A DNA stretch of 36,941 bases from an uncultured Prevotella sp. (GCA_947177775.1 CAMWVS010000029.1:1-36941), one strand, 5' to 3'; shown: positions 24,506 through 33,363, counted from the stretch's first letter. Notes: a model not told the origin generated them from the sequence alone. Numbers and translations: made by a program.

Positions 24506-26716
24506 CTATGATATGGCGGCCCAATTAATATCTGTTTTCTTTAATTCCCTTAATCTGTTCCAGAGCACGTCATATTCTGTCTTCTTACATTCCGGATCAT
24601 CCTCTATGACGCGCTGGGCCTCATCGCGCGCCATCTGGACGAGCTGTCCGTCACGCGCTATGTCGGCTATCCTGAGGTCAAAGGCCATGCCGCTCTGCTG
24701 CGTTCCTTCAAGATCGCCGGGACCGCGGAGCTTCAGGTCGGCCTCGGCAATGCGGAATCCGTCGTTCGTATCACACATAATATCAATGCGTTTGCGCGTC
24801 TCCTCGCTAAGTTTATAGGGTGTGACCAGAATACAGAACGACTGGTCGGCACCGCGCCCCACCCTGCCCCGAAGCTGGTGGAGCTGTGAGAGTCCGAAAC
24901 GCTGGGCGTCGAGAATGACCATCACCGAGGCATTGGGCACATTGACACCGACCTCTATCACCGTCGTGGCCACCAGAATCTGCGTCTCGCCGCTCACAAA
25001 CCGCTGCATCTCCTCCTCTTTCTCTGCGGATTTCATGCGGCCATGAACCTTGCTCATGCTGTATTCCGGAAAAACCTGACGAAGCATTTCATATCCGTCC
25101 TCGAGGTTTTTCAGGTCAATTTTCTCGCTCTCCTCAATGAGCGGAAAAACGATATAAACCTGACGTCCAAGCGCTATCTGCCGGCGGATTCCGTCATAAA
25201 GACTCGACATGCGGCTGTCGAAGACATGGGATGTCACGATGGGTTTGCGTCCGGGCGGAAGCTCGTCGATGACGCTAACGTCCAAATCGCCGTAGAGCGT
25301 CATGGCCAGCGTGCGCGGTATGGGCGTAGCAGTCATGACGAGCACGTGGGGCGGCTGTTCGCTCTTTGCCCACAGGCGTGCGCGCTGGGCCACGCCGAAG
25401 CGGTGCTGTTCATCCACGACGACGACACCGAGCCGCGCGAAACGCACCGTATCCTCAATGACGGCATGCGTCCCGACAAGGATGTTCACCTCGCCGGCCT
25501 CCAGCGCCGCCAACACTTCGCGTCGCCGCTTTCCTTTGACGATGCCCGTGAGCAGTTCCGTCCTTACGTCCATATCGCCGAGGAACGCCCGTATGGTGTC
25601 AAGGTGCTGCTCGGCAAGTATTTCCGTGGGCGCCATGATGCAGGCCTGAAAGCCGTTGTCCAGCGCGATGAGCATCGACAGCAGGGCCACGAGTGTCTTT
25701 CCCGAACCGACGTCGCCCTGCAGCAGACGGTTCATCTGCCGTCCCGACCCCATGTCGGCGCGTATCTCGCGAACAACACGCTTCTGTGCTCCGGTCAGTT
25801 CGAAAGGCAGATGGTCATGATAGAACGTATTGAAACGGTCACCAATGCGGCTGAATACATATCCGCGGTATTTGCGGCGATGGTCGCTGGCATAGCGCAC
25901 GATGTTGAGTTGGACGAAAAACAGCTCCTCAAACTTCAGTCGCACCCGCGCCTGTTCCAGCTCGCGGGCATTCTTCGGATAGTGTATCACGCGCAGTGCC
26001 TCGCTGCGCGCCATCAGCCTCAACCGTTCCGTCATCTCTGACGTCAGCGTCTCAGGCAACGTGTCCTTCAGCAGTCCGACCAGCGTTTTGGTCAGACGTT
26101 CCATCACGCGCGACGTGACACCACTCTTTTTCATCTTTTCCGTGGTTGAATAGTATGGCTGGAGGCCCATCGACGACAGTTCAAGGGAGTCGGCGGGGTC
26201 GATATCGGGATGAACGACGTTGATGCGGCCGTTGAAAACGGTCGGACGACCGAATACGACATAGAGGTCGCCCACACGGTAGGTCTTCTTTGCATATTGC
26301 CCGCCGTTGAACCATGTGAGGTCCATCACGCCCGTTCCGTCGGAAAAATGGGCGACGACACGCTCCTTACGGGGGCCCATGGGGAAGGTTTCGAAGCTGA
26401 GTATGCGTCCGCAGACCTGAACGAATGGCATCTCGCCCGTCAGTTCACGGATGACATAGAGGCGGCTGCGGTCTACATATTTGTATGGAAATGTCATGAG
26501 CAAATCGCCATACGTGGCAATGCCCAGTTCTGCCGCCAGCAGCTTCTTGCGCGACGGACCGACACCGGGAAGGTATTGGAGGTCGGAGGACAGCAACAAG
26601 CTCTCCCCCGGCAAACCCGCCGCATAGGGACCCACCCCCTGCCCCTCCCGAGAGGAGGGAGGACTGATATGCTGCTGAGTCGATTGAGTAATTCCGGTAT
26701 GGTTTTCTTTGTTCAT
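24506..26716 (-). CDS. recG: ATP-dependent DNA helicase RecG
   Basis: It remodels stalled replication forks and branched recombination intermediates. In 736 residues the wedge/OB domain lies at about 80-190 (GRILSFETFPMGPRKERVVAHF...LTWFN). The helicase motor has P-loop GDVGSGKT (334-341), APTEILAEQH (362-371), VVVDEQHRFG (432-441), TATPIPRTLA and the C-terminal QLRGRVGRG. Residues 1-40 are not family-like, and the stretch 18-36 is encoded by a copy of repeat E (26609-26668); a later non-ATG start near the SDLQYLPGVG segment is possible. It follows ispD on the same strand after a 236-bp spacer with a small tandem repeat. Confidence 0.94.
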   Translation of the reverse strand: MNKENHTGITQSTQQHISPPSSREGQGVGPYAAGLPGESLLLSSDLQYLPGVGPSRKKLLAAELGIATYGDLLMTFPYKYVDRSRLYVIRELTGEMPFVQVCGRILSFETFPMGPRKERVVAHFSDGTGVMDLTWFNGGQYAKKTYRVGDLYVVFGRPTVFNGRINVVHPDIDPADSLELSSMGLQPYYSTTEKMKKSGVTSRVMERLTKTLVGLLKDTLPETLTSEMTERLRLMARSEALRVIHYPKNARELEQARVRLKFEELFFVQLNIVRYASDHRRKYRGYVFSRIGDRFNTFYHDHLPFELTGAQKRVVREIRADMGSGRQMNRLLQGDVGSGKTLVALLSMLIALDNGFQACIMAPTEILAEQHLDTIRAFLGDMDVRTELLTGIVKGKRRREVLAALEAGEVNILVGTHAVIEDTVRFARLGVVVVDEQHRFGVAQRARLWAKSEQPPHVLVMTATPIPRTLAMTLYGDLDVSVIDELPPGRKPIVTSHVFDSRMSSLYDGIRRQIALGRQVYIVFPLIEESEKIDLKNLEDGYEMLRQVFPEYSMSKVHGRMKSAEKEEEMQRFVSGETQILVATTVIEVGVNVPNASVMVILDAQRFGLSQLHQLRGRVGRGADQSFCILVTPYKLSEETRKRIDIMCDTNDGFRIAEADLKLRGPGDLEGTQQSGMAFDLRIADIARDGQLVQMARDEAQRVIEDDPECKKTEYDVLWNRLRELKKTDINWAAIS
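26609..26668 (-). repeat. Repeat E, copy 1, inside the recG 5' end
   Basis: The plus strand reads ggacccaccccctgcccctc followed by ccgagaggaggga, an inverted-repeat word set like that at 26953-26996 (ctcccttccttcgggaggg, ttggagtggg). It lies in frame in the first 36 codons of recG as called. Confidence 0.55.
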
Positions 26717-26821
26717 GATACTCTTTTATGATGGTAGGGATGGCGCGAGAAGAATCGGGGTCCGACGATGTTGCAAAACTATGGAATTGCAGGGACGTGC
26801 TTTTGGCACATTGAAGCTATA

Positions 26822-26849
26822 ACATTGGCATAACCACATTGGCATAACC
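26822..26849. repeat. Tandem 14-bp repeat in the ispD-recG spacer
   Basis: acattggcataacc occurs twice head to tail (26822-26835, 26836-26849). The 236-bp spacer also has imperfect inverted words agggacgtgcttt (about 26792) and aaagcgatgtccct (about 26874) flanking this tandem, which suggests a small palindromic insertion. Confidence 0.5.
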
Positions 26850-26952
26850 ACTTTGATATTCAATAAACATAGCAAAGCGATGTCCCTACATATTGGGTGA
26901 TTCGCATGATTTGCGGCACCCTCTTTCTTGGGAGCCTCATGCCTTTATGCCG

Positions 26953-26996
26953 CTATCCAAGCTCCCTTCCTTCGGGAGGGTTGGAGTGGGTCTTGG
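26953..26996 (-). repeat. Repeat E, copy 2, forming the ispD 3' end
   Basis: ctcccttccttcgggagggt plus ttggagtggg overlaps the last codons of ispD, where it encodes the tail [11 protein letters not shown]. The same word family is found 300 bp away in the recG 5' end. Confidence 0.6.
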
Positions 26997-27669
26997 TTTG
27001 GTTTATCACTACCTCTGCCACCCTCAAATCCCACGGCGTGGTGATCTTTATGTTCTCCCTGTTTCCTTCCACGATTGTGATTTCATGCCCCATAGCCTCA
27101 ACCACCGACGCATCGTCCGTGAAGGCGTCGGAATAGTCCTGACCGTAGGCCCGGCGGAGCAGCCGTATGTCAAACGTCTGTGGCGTCTGCACAAGCCGAT
27201 AGTCACCACGCGGAACGGTTCCGTCCGTAACGTGGCGCAGCGTCTCGACAACAGGAACAACAGGGATGACTGCTCCCATGCGCCGCGCCTCTTCATAGCA
27301 CCGGCCGACAACGTCAACCGAGGGGAACGGCCTTACGCCGTCATGAACACCCACCACTCCATCCGCATCGGCCGGAATCAGCGCCAGCCCGTTGCTCACG
27401 GAATGAAACCGCGTCTCTCCGCCGTCGGCCATCTGATAGTCAACACTGAATCCGTAACGCCCGCACAGTTCCCGCCAATAGTCCTGCTGGTCACGGGGCA
27501 GGACGAGAATGATGCGCAGTTCCGGCGAATATTCTCTGAAACGCTCTATCGTGCGCATCAGTACCGGCCGGCCGCAAACCGGCAGAAACTGCTTCGGCAC
27601 GTCCGAACCCATACGCAATCCGCGGCCACCGGCCACGATTATCACATAGTCAGTATTATGTTCTTTCAT
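26953..27669 (-). CDS. ispD: 2-C-methyl-D-erythritol 4-phosphate cytidylyltransferase
   Basis: The third enzyme of the MEP isoprenoid route; it transfers CMP from CTP to methylerythritol phosphate. From the ATG at 27669 the protein has 238 residues: [19 protein letters not shown] (about 13-31, CTP-binding glycine loop with Arg and Lys), VHDGVRPF (near 110), TPQTFDI and TDDASVVE (near 188) with the metal/CTP residues. The frame extends 12 codons upstream, but [15 protein letters not shown] fits the family start. The last ~12 residues ([11 protein letters not shown]) come from repeat E and extend past the usual C-terminus. It lies 43 bp downstream of the Rpn-like gene and upstream of recG. Confidence 0.93.
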   Translation of the reverse strand: MKEHNTDYVIIVAGGRGLRMGSDVPKQFLPVCGRPVLMRTIERFREYSPELRIILVLPRDQQDYWRELCGRYGFSVDYQMADGGETRFHSVSNGLALIPADADGVVGVHDGVRPFPSVDVVGRCYEEARRMGAVIPVVPVVETLRHVTDGTVPRGDYRLVQTPQTFDIRLLRRAYGQDYSDAFTDDASVVEAMGHEITIVEGNRENIKITTPWDLRVAEVVINQTKTHSNPPEGRELG

Positions 27670-27712
27670 CGTTTTATCGTAAGTAAGACAGCGATAAATA
27701 CGCAAAGGTTAT

Positions 27713-28636
27713 TCAAGATAAGTTTCTTATTTCGTCTAAAGAAAGGCCTGTCATCTGTGAAATTGTCTCCGGCGGAAGCCCGTGTAACTTCATGTTGCGT
27801 GCGACTTCAAGAAGGCCTTCTATTTTTCCCTCGGCTCTGCCCTCGGCAATTCCCTCTGCTCTGCCCTCAGCTCTGCCCTCGGCAATTCCTTCTGCTCTGC
27901 CCTCCATCTTAGCGGTGTCAAGCACATCGTTCTGCACCATTATTGCATCAATATGCCGGTCATAATCCTGTCGTTCCTGTTTGTTCATGGACATGTATTG
28001 CAGGCGTTTGCGTGCCTCCTCCAGTCCGGGGGCGGTGGTATCTTCCTTGATATGACCGTTTTTCAGATAGTCAATCCACTCTTCGAGCGGTGTGGTGGCT
28101 ATCTTGTTGAATTCGTTGACACGTATGATGAAGTATTCCGGGAAAATGTCTTCCGGCGTCTTTGAGCTTATGGCCTCGCGTTCCCGTGCCCTTACAACAA
28201 GCGTGTCGTTGGTGTGCACGCCACGGAATACGGTCCGTCCGTGGTAAAGATAGTCCGAACCCTGCCCGATGTCAAAGTACAGGATATTTATGGAGTAGAC
28301 CTTCTTGACCTTGTCATATTTGTCTCCGAGCGAGATATGCTCGGTTATGGCTTTTGAGACGCCATAGAGTATGCGTTCGAGATAATACAGTTCACGCGTA
28401 AGCTGGATTTCCACGATGATTATATCACCATGGCTGTTTGTCGCCTTGATGTCCACACGGTTGAACTTGTCATAGACATCTTCCTGATTTCCTTCGCTTT
28501 CAAGAATTTCCGTGATGTGTATTTTTTCGTTGAGCAACACCGTGACAAGTCCTTCGAGGACTCCGAAGTTGGCCTTGTCGCGGAGTATGCGCTTGGCGGC
28601 CCAGTCGAAACGGATATATTTATTGTTCTCGCACAT
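27713..28636 (-). CDS. Rpn-family PD-(D/E)XK nuclease (PDDEXK_2 / putative transposase family)
   Basis: A member of the Rpn/PDDEXK_2 group: DNA nucleases once labelled recombination-promoting or transposase-like, some now implicated in phage defence. The 307 residues contain the nuclease core VDIKATNSHGDIIIVEIQ, with Asp62, Glu76 and Gln78 as D-x13-E-x-Q, preceded by FGVLEGLVTVLLNEKIHITEI and followed by YGVSKAITEHISLGDKY. A C-terminal stretch (245-274) is built from EGRAEG/IAEG units, then a helical tail (GLLEVARNMKLHGLPPETISQMTGLSLDEIRNL) typical of the family. In-frame ATGs at residues 215, 217 and 244 could start a short C-terminal product. A strong consensus promoter lies upstream. Confidence 0.9.
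   Translation of the reverse strand: MCENNKYIRFDWAAKRILRDKANFGVLEGLVTVLLNEKIHITEILESEGNQEDVYDKFNRVDIKATNSHGDIIIVEIQLTRELYYLERILYGVSKAITEHISLGDKYDKVKKVYSINILYFDIGQGSDYLYHGRTVFRGVHTNDTLVVRAREREAISSKTPEDIFPEYFIIRVNEFNKIATTPLEEWIDYLKNGHIKEDTTAPGLEEARKRLQYMSMNKQERQDYDRHIDAIMVQNDVLDTAKMEGRAEGIAEGRAEGRAEGIAEGRAEGKIEGLLEVARNMKLHGLPPETISQMTGLSLDEIRNLS
27815..27904 (-). repeat. In-frame tandem repeat in the Rpn gene
   Basis: About 90 bp of ctctgccctcggcaattcc-type units (plus strand) encode EGRAEGIAEG units, residues 245-274. Unit changes would be in frame in multiples of 12 bases, so the copy number could vary without disrupting the gene. Confidence 0.8.
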
Positions 28637-28668
28637 AAGCTTGTATATATTTGAACTGTTGTGTCTTG

Positions 28669-28699
28669 CAAATATAGTCAGTTTGTTTGATATTACAAA
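28669..28699 (-). promoter_or_regulatory. Consensus Bacteroidota promoter for the Rpn gene
   Basis: On the minus strand TTTG (28699-28696), then 19 nt, then TATATTTG (28676-28669): a full match to TTTG-N19-TAnnTTTG. The predicted start is about 25-30 nt before the ATG at 28636. Confidence 0.75.
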
Positions 28700-28894
28700 A
28701 AACTATGAAGACAATTTCTGCTCCGTATGCCACCAGAAACTGTTAAAAATTCAGAATAATCCCGACAAATGCCTCAAAATCCTTGCAATATTCTGAAATA
28801 AAAATCCCGTGGCCGCAAATTCGCGAGTTTTGCGCGTGCATCTTCTACAGCCTGAGCCACAGCGTGTTAAGACAAAAAACAGCCGAAGTGTGCA

Positions 28895-29040
28895 ACTTTT
28901 TGTCTGTTTTTATTCTGCCGTAAGGGCCCCGTTGCATTGCGGCGGGGCTGCCGTTGGAAGACAACGGGGCTGCCGCCAGCATGCGAAAGCGGCCCCGTTG
29001 CAGAGCCGTAAGGCCCTCCCGGCTCGCCGGGAACTGAAAA
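28895..29040 (+). repeat. Intergenic G+C-rich palindromic repeat D, copy 2
   Basis: ttttgtctgtttttattctg, then ccgtaagggccccgttgca, gcggggctgccgttgg, acaacggggctgccgcc, ccccgttgca and gccgtaaggccctcccgg. It shares its order of words and T-rich lead with 12978-13155. The surrounding 28700-29217 is otherwise empty of recognisable genes. Confidence 0.65.
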
Positions 29041-29472
29041 ACGGGATAACGACGGCTGCGGAATGTCAAGATTCCGGCATTGCAGCTCTCCAGAATTAAA
29101 ATTCCGAAATGTTAAATTCCATGATATTATTAAGACATTATTTTGAAGCGACGGCATGTCAGTCGCCTCAAAATTCATTCTTTCATCCGACCGTATGGCC
29201 GTCTCGGGATTTTTTCGTATTTTTGTAATTTGAACGCGGGAGGAAGGCATCTCAGCCATATACAGAAAAACGTAAGCAACTGACAGGCACCGGCAGGGAT
29301 ACCCCATGGTGCATCCGCCAATACCTGATGACGTCCGGCGGGACTTCGGATGGGCCAGAGTACATAGCCCCGCAAGTTTACGGAATCCGACGTCGTTTGT
29401 CCGGACTTTCCTACACCGTCCGCCGCCGACCTAAAAAAGAAAGAAACAACAACAATATATATATCAGAGAGT
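29041..29472. other. Non-coding leader region before the receiver-PPDK gene
   Basis: No protein of a known family is encoded in this stretch on either strand. A -7-like TATTTTTG lies at 29218-29225 on the plus strand, which would give a leader of about 240 nt, but it lacks a clear -33 box. The last 40 bp before the ATG are A-rich (aaaaaagaaagaaacaacaa), as is common in Bacteroidota leaders. Confidence 0.45.
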
Positions 29473-32400
29473 ATGGCCAAAAATGTACCACAGGAATGGA
29501 ATGATTTTTATCTGAAAGACGTGTCGTTCGTCAATCTCATGACGCGGCGCATCTTCAACGTCCTGATAGTAGCCAATCCCTACGACGCCTTCATGCTTGA
29601 GGACGACGGGCGGGTTGACGAAAAAATCTTCGACGAGTATATGGACCTCGGACTGCGCTATCCGCCGACGTTCACACAGGTGAGCACGACGGAAGAGGCA
29701 CGCAACGCACTTCAGACCACAGACATCGACCTGGTAATCTGTATGCCGGGCAACGCCGACAACGACGCCTTCGACGTGGCACGTTCCGTCAAGGCACTCT
29801 CTCCGGACATCCCCTGCGTCGTGCTCACGCCGTTCTCCCACGGAATAACACGGCGCATGGAGAACGAGGACCTCTCCATCTTCGACTACGTCTTCTGCTG
29901 GCTCGGCAACACCAATCTCATCCTGTCGATCATAAAGCTCATCGAGGACAAGATGAACATCGACCACGACATACGCGAGGCCGGCGTTCAGGTCATACTG
30001 CTCGTCGAGGACAGCATCAGGTTCTATTCCTCCGTACTGCCCAATCTATACAGCTACATTCTCCAGCAGAGCAACCGCTTCTCCACCGAGGCGCTCAACC
30101 CCCACGCTGCCGCACAGCGCAAGCGCGGACGCCCGAAGGTGGTGCTGGCGCGCAGCTATCAAGAAGCCATGGAGATGTACGAGCGATATGCCGACAACAT
30201 GCTCGGTGTCATCAGCGACGTCCGTTTCCCGATGGGAAGCACGGCTGAGCCGGAGCAGACCGAGGGTGAGGCGGCCGGACAGACGTCGTCGCCGCTACCG
30301 GCCGGAGGTGCGGGCGGCAATCTTGGCGTGGCCGACGCCGGACTGCGGCTGCTGCGCGAGATACGCCGGCGGGACGAATACGTGCCGCTCATCCTCCAGA
30401 GTGCCGAAACGGAAAACGAGGAGAAAGCGCGCGCCGAGGGCTTCCGCTTTGTCGACAAGAACTCGAAGAAGATGAACATCGACCTCCACCGTCTCATGGA
30501 AGAGCACATGGGCTTCGGCGACTTCATCTTCCGCAACCCCACGACCCACGAAGAGGTTGTCCGCGTGCGCTCGCTGAAGGAGCTTCAGGACAACATCTTC
30601 AAGATTCCGGAGGACTCCATGCTCTATCACGTCAGCCGCAACCACGTCAGCCGATGGCTCAGCGCGCGGGCGATATTCCCCGTTTCGGCTTTCCTAAAGC
30701 ATGTCACGTGGCACAAGCTTCAGGACGTCGACGCCCACCGTCAGATCATCTTCGACGCCATCGTCCAGTACCGCCGGATGAAGAACATCGGCATCGTGGC
30801 CGTATTCGACCGCGGAAAGTTCGACGCCTACGGCCATTTCGCACGTATCGGCGAAGGCTCGCTGGGCGGCAAGGGACGCGGTCTGGCCTTCCTCGACAAT
30901 ATCATCAAGCGCCATCCGGAGTTCAACAAACACGCCGGAGCGACGGTGACCATTCCGCGCACGGTGGTTCTCTGCACCGACTTCTTCGACGAGTTCATGG
31001 AGAAGAACAATCTATATCAGATTGCCCTGAGCGACGCTTCGGACGAAGAAATCCTCAGCCACTTCCTCCGGGCACAGCTTCCGGACTCGCTGATAGCCGA
31101 CTTCTTCACGTTCTTCGACGCCGTGAAGTCGCCGATTGCCGTGCGCTCGTCGTCGCTGCTGGAGGATTCCCACTACCAGCCCTTCGCCGGAATCTACTCG
31201 ACATATATGGTCCCCTATCTCGACGACCGCTATGAGATGCTGCGCATGCTGGCCTCGGCCATCAAGGGCGTCTATGCCTCGGTGTTCTTCCGCGACTCCA
31301 AGGCCTACATGACGGCCACACGCAACGTCATCGACCAGGAGAAGATGGCCGTCATACTTCAGGAAGTGGTGGGCCGTCAGTACGGCGACCGCTACTATCC
31401 GACGTTCAGCGGCGTGTTGCGCTCGCTCAACTACTACCCCATAGGGGAGGAAAAGGCCGAGGAGGGAATTGCCAATCTCGCCCTCGGACTGGGAAAATAT
31501 ATCGTTGACGGCGGCCAGACGCTGCGCGTCAGCCCCTACCATCCCAGACAGGTGCTCCAGACCAGCGAGATGGAGACGGCACTGAGGGACACGCAGACGC
31601 GGTTCTATGCGCTCGACATGCGCCAGACGGGAGCGGAACTGAAGACCGACGACGGCTTCAACATCCTCAATCTGCGGGTCAAGGAGGCCGACAAGGACGG
31701 CTCGCTCAACTACATCGCGTCTACATTCGACCCCTACGACCAGGTTATCCGCGACGGCATCTACGAAGGCGGACGCAAGGTCATCTCTTTCTGTGGTGTG
31801 CTCCAGCACGACATTTTCCCTCTGCCCGAACTGCTCCAGACGACCCAGCGCGTCGGCGCGGAAGAGATGCGGCGGCCGGTGGAGATTGAGTTTGCGTGCA
31901 ATCTGAACGCCGACAGGACGGGCGAGCTGTATCTCTTGCAGATACGCCCCATCGTCGACAGCAAGCAGGTGCTCGACGAAGACCTCGCCGCCATACCCGA
32001 CGAACAGTGTCTCCTGCGTTCCCACAACTCGCTTGGCCACGGCATCGCCGAAGACGTCACGGACGTTGTCTATGTCAAGACGGACGAAAACTTCACGGCG
32101 GCCAACAATCCCGCCATCGCCCGCGACGTTGAAACCGTCAACCGCCGCTTCCTCAGCGAAGGCCGCGGCTATGTTCTCGTAGGTCCGGGGCGCTGGGGGT
32201 CGAGCGATCCATGGCTGGGAATACCGGTGAAGTGGCCGCACATCAGCGCCGCACGCGTCATCGTAGAGTCGGGGCTGAAGAACTATCGCGTCGACCCGAG
32301 CCAGGGAACTCACTTCTTCCAGAACCTCACGTCGTTCGGTGTGGGCTATTTCACCATCAACACCTACCGCGACGACGGAATCTTCCGCAAGGATCTGCTT

Positions 32401-32511
32401 GACGCCATGCCGGCCGTCAGCGAGACGGAATATGTCCGCCACGTGCGCTTCGAGCGTCCGCTGAAAATCATGATGGACGGTAAGAAACAGGAAGGAGTGG
32501 TTGTTTTCTAA
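29473..32511 (+). CDS. Receiver-domain / PEP-synthase-like ATP-grasp fusion protein
   Basis: A 1012-residue protein, probably cytosolic. Residues 27-125 resemble a receiver domain but lack the phosphoacceptor (DLVICMPG). Residues 172-335 form a second receiver with all signature residues: Glu179/Asp180, Asp249 (ISDVRFP), Ser310 (LILQSAE) and Lys329 (VDKN). A Pro/Gly/Ala-rich insert interrupts it at 255-285. Residues about 455-828 are the ATP-grasp half of PEP synthase/pyruvate phosphate dikinase: IGEGSLGGKGRGLAFL, AVRSSSLLEDS, PFAGIYSTY, LYLLQIRPI. The phosphohistidine swivel domain and the PEP/pyruvate barrel are missing. Instead a conserved-looking tail (GRGYVLVGPGRWGSSDPWLG; PSQGTHFFQNLTSF) follows. 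It should therefore not make PEP. A phospho-regulated ATP-dependent phosphotransferase or ligase is possible; the substrate is unknown. Confidence 0.85.
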   Translation: MAKNVPQEWNDFYLKDVSFVNLMTRRIFNVLIVANPYDAFMLEDDGRVDEKIFDEYMDLGLRYPPTFTQVSTTEEARNALQTTDIDLVICMPGNADNDAFDVARSVKALSPDIPCVVLTPFSHGITRRMENEDLSIFDYVFCWLGNTNLILSIIKLIEDKMNIDHDIREAGVQVILLVEDSIRFYSSVLPNLYSYILQQSNRFSTEALNPHAAAQRKRGRPKVVLARSYQEAMEMYERYADNMLGVISDVRFPMGSTAEPEQTEGEAAGQTSSPLPAGGAGGNLGVADAGLRLLREIRRRDEYVPLILQSAETENEEKARAEGFRFVDKNSKKMNIDLHRLMEEHMGFGDFIFRNPTTHEEVVRVRSLKELQDNIFKIPEDSMLYHVSRNHVSRWLSARAIFPVSAFLKHVTWHKLQDVDAHRQIIFDAIVQYRRMKNIGIVAVFDRGKFDAYGHFARIGEGSLGGKGRGLAFLDNIIKRHPEFNKHAGATVTIPRTVVLCTDFFDEFMEKNNLYQIALSDASDEEILSHFLRAQLPDSLIADFFTFFDAVKSPIAVRSSSLLEDSHYQPFAGIYSTYMVPYLDDRYEMLRMLASAIKGVYASVFFRDSKAYMTATRNVIDQEKMAVILQEVVGRQYGDRYYPTFSGVLRSLNYYPIGEEKAEEGIANLALGLGKYIVDGGQTLRVSPYHPRQVLQTSEMETALRDTQTRFYALDMRQTGAELKTDDGFNILNLRVKEADKDGSLNYIASTFDPYDQVIRDGIYEGGRKVISFCGVLQHDIFPLPELLQTTQRVGAEEMRRPVEIEFACNLNADRTGELYLLQIRPIVDSKQVLDEDLAAIPDEQCLLRSHNSLGHGIAEDVTDVVYVKTDENFTAANNPAIARDVETVNRRFLSEGRGYVLVGPGRWGSSDPWLGIPVKWPHISAARVIVESGLKNYRVDPSQGTHFFQNLTSFGVGYFTINTYRDDGIFRKDLLDAMPAVSETEYVRHVRFERPLKIMMDGKKQEGVVVF

Positions 32512-32514
32512 TTA

Positions 32515-32660
32515 TGAATCATAAGTCATGAATCACGAACTACGGCTGCCCGTCCCCAGTTTCAGACAACGGTGGACGCACGGTCGTAGTTCGTTGTTCA
32601 TGATTCTTCATCGGCCGCGGGCCGACAACTCTTAATTCAAAATTCGTAATTCAAAATTCA
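32515..32660 (+). repeat. Intergenic repeat C, copy 2
   Basis: It begins at the stop codon of the receiver-PPDK gene with tgaatcataagtcatgaatcacgaac words, followed later by imperfectly complementary gtagttcgttgttcatgattc, and ends with gccgacaactcttaattcaaaattcgtaattcaaaattcag, related to the spacer at 6229-6317. It fills the whole gap before the FNT-like gene. Confidence 0.65.
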
Positions 32661-32663
32661 GAT

Positions 32664-33260
32664 ATGTTCAGAAATATATTTCCGCCGGCCATCCTCGCCG
32701 GCATCTGCATCTCAATCGGCTGCGTTGTCAACCTCCGCACGGGCGGTGTGGCCGGAGCCGTGCTCTTCGCTTTCGGCCTGACAGCCGTTGTCTACTACGG
32801 ACTGAAGCTCTACACCGGAACGGCGGGATTCATCCGGCGTCACGGCGACTGGCCCATGCTGGCCACAGTGCTGGCCGGAAACATCGTAGGATGTCTGCTC
32901 ATGGCGCTGATGATACGCTACGCGCAGCCTGACTGCGTAGCCCCCGCAACGGCAATAACGGACGCCCGTCTGGCGAAAGGCGTCCTTCCGTGCTTCCTGC
33001 TCGCCATCGGATGCGGCTTTATCATGACCACGGCGGTACAGTTCGCACGCCAGGGAAAGATGCTCGCCCTGCTGCTGGGCGTCCCGGTGTTCATCCTGTG
33101 CGGCTTCACCCACTCCATAGCCGACGCATTCTACTTCCTCCTCGCCCCCGCCGACATGCTCTTCACCGCAGAACTGCTCATACTATACATCGGTGAAGTG
33201 GCCGGAAATTTCGTCGGCTGCAACCTCTACAGACTTGTCATGCGGGCAAGCCGGACATAA
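32664..33260 (+). CDS. Short formate/nitrite transporter (FNT) family protein
   Basis: A pentameric channel-type inner-membrane protein for small monovalent anions such as formate, nitrite or hydrosulfide; the substrate cannot be told from the sequence. The 198 residues carry about six membrane spans. Family marks are LYTGTAGF (49-56), AGNIVGC (71-77), CGFTHSIADAFYF with the pore-type His150, and GEVAGNFVGCNLYR (177-190). Typical FNT proteins have 250-290 residues; this form has short loops and termini. Start ATG at 32664, after repeat C. A 21-bp perfect hairpin ends the unit. It may be co-transcribed with the receiver-PPDK gene. Confidence 0.82.
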   Translation: MFRNIFPPAILAGICISIGCVVNLRTGGVAGAVLFAFGLTAVVYYGLKLYTGTAGFIRRHGDWPMLATVLAGNIVGCLLMALMIRYAQPDCVAPATAITDARLAKGVLPCFLLAIGCGFIMTTAVQFARQGKMLALLLGVPVFILCGFTHSIADAFYFLLAPADMLFTAELLILYIGEVAGNFVGCNLYRLVMRASRT

Positions 33261-33285
33261 AAGCACGGAAACGCGACTGTCTGAC

Positions 33286-33330
33286 AACAACGGGCTTATG
33301 TAGCAATGGTTGCTACATAAGCCCGTTGTT
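33286..33330. terminator. Perfect 21-bp hairpin between convergent genes
   Basis: aacaacgggcttatgtagcaa (33286-33306) and its exact reverse complement (33310-33330) enclose a 3-nt loop. It lies 25 bp after the FNT-like stop and 33 bp from the 3' end of the convergent hydrolase gene. It can serve both transcripts. Confidence 0.85.
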
Positions 33331-33363
33331 ATGCATGTTCGCCCTGTTCGTTTAGTTTCTCCG

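Noticed and set aside
25043..26041. 332-codon plus-strand open frame opposite recG
   Set aside because: Shadow frame; the RecG helicase motifs are on the minus strand.
28809..29307. Open frames on both strands across repeat D copy 2
   Set aside because: Produced by G+C-rich palindromic sequence; no protein similarity recognised.
31012..32442. 476-codon open frame antisense to the receiver-PPDK gene
   Set aside because: A G+C-rich shadow of a strongly supported gene, with no recognisable domain.
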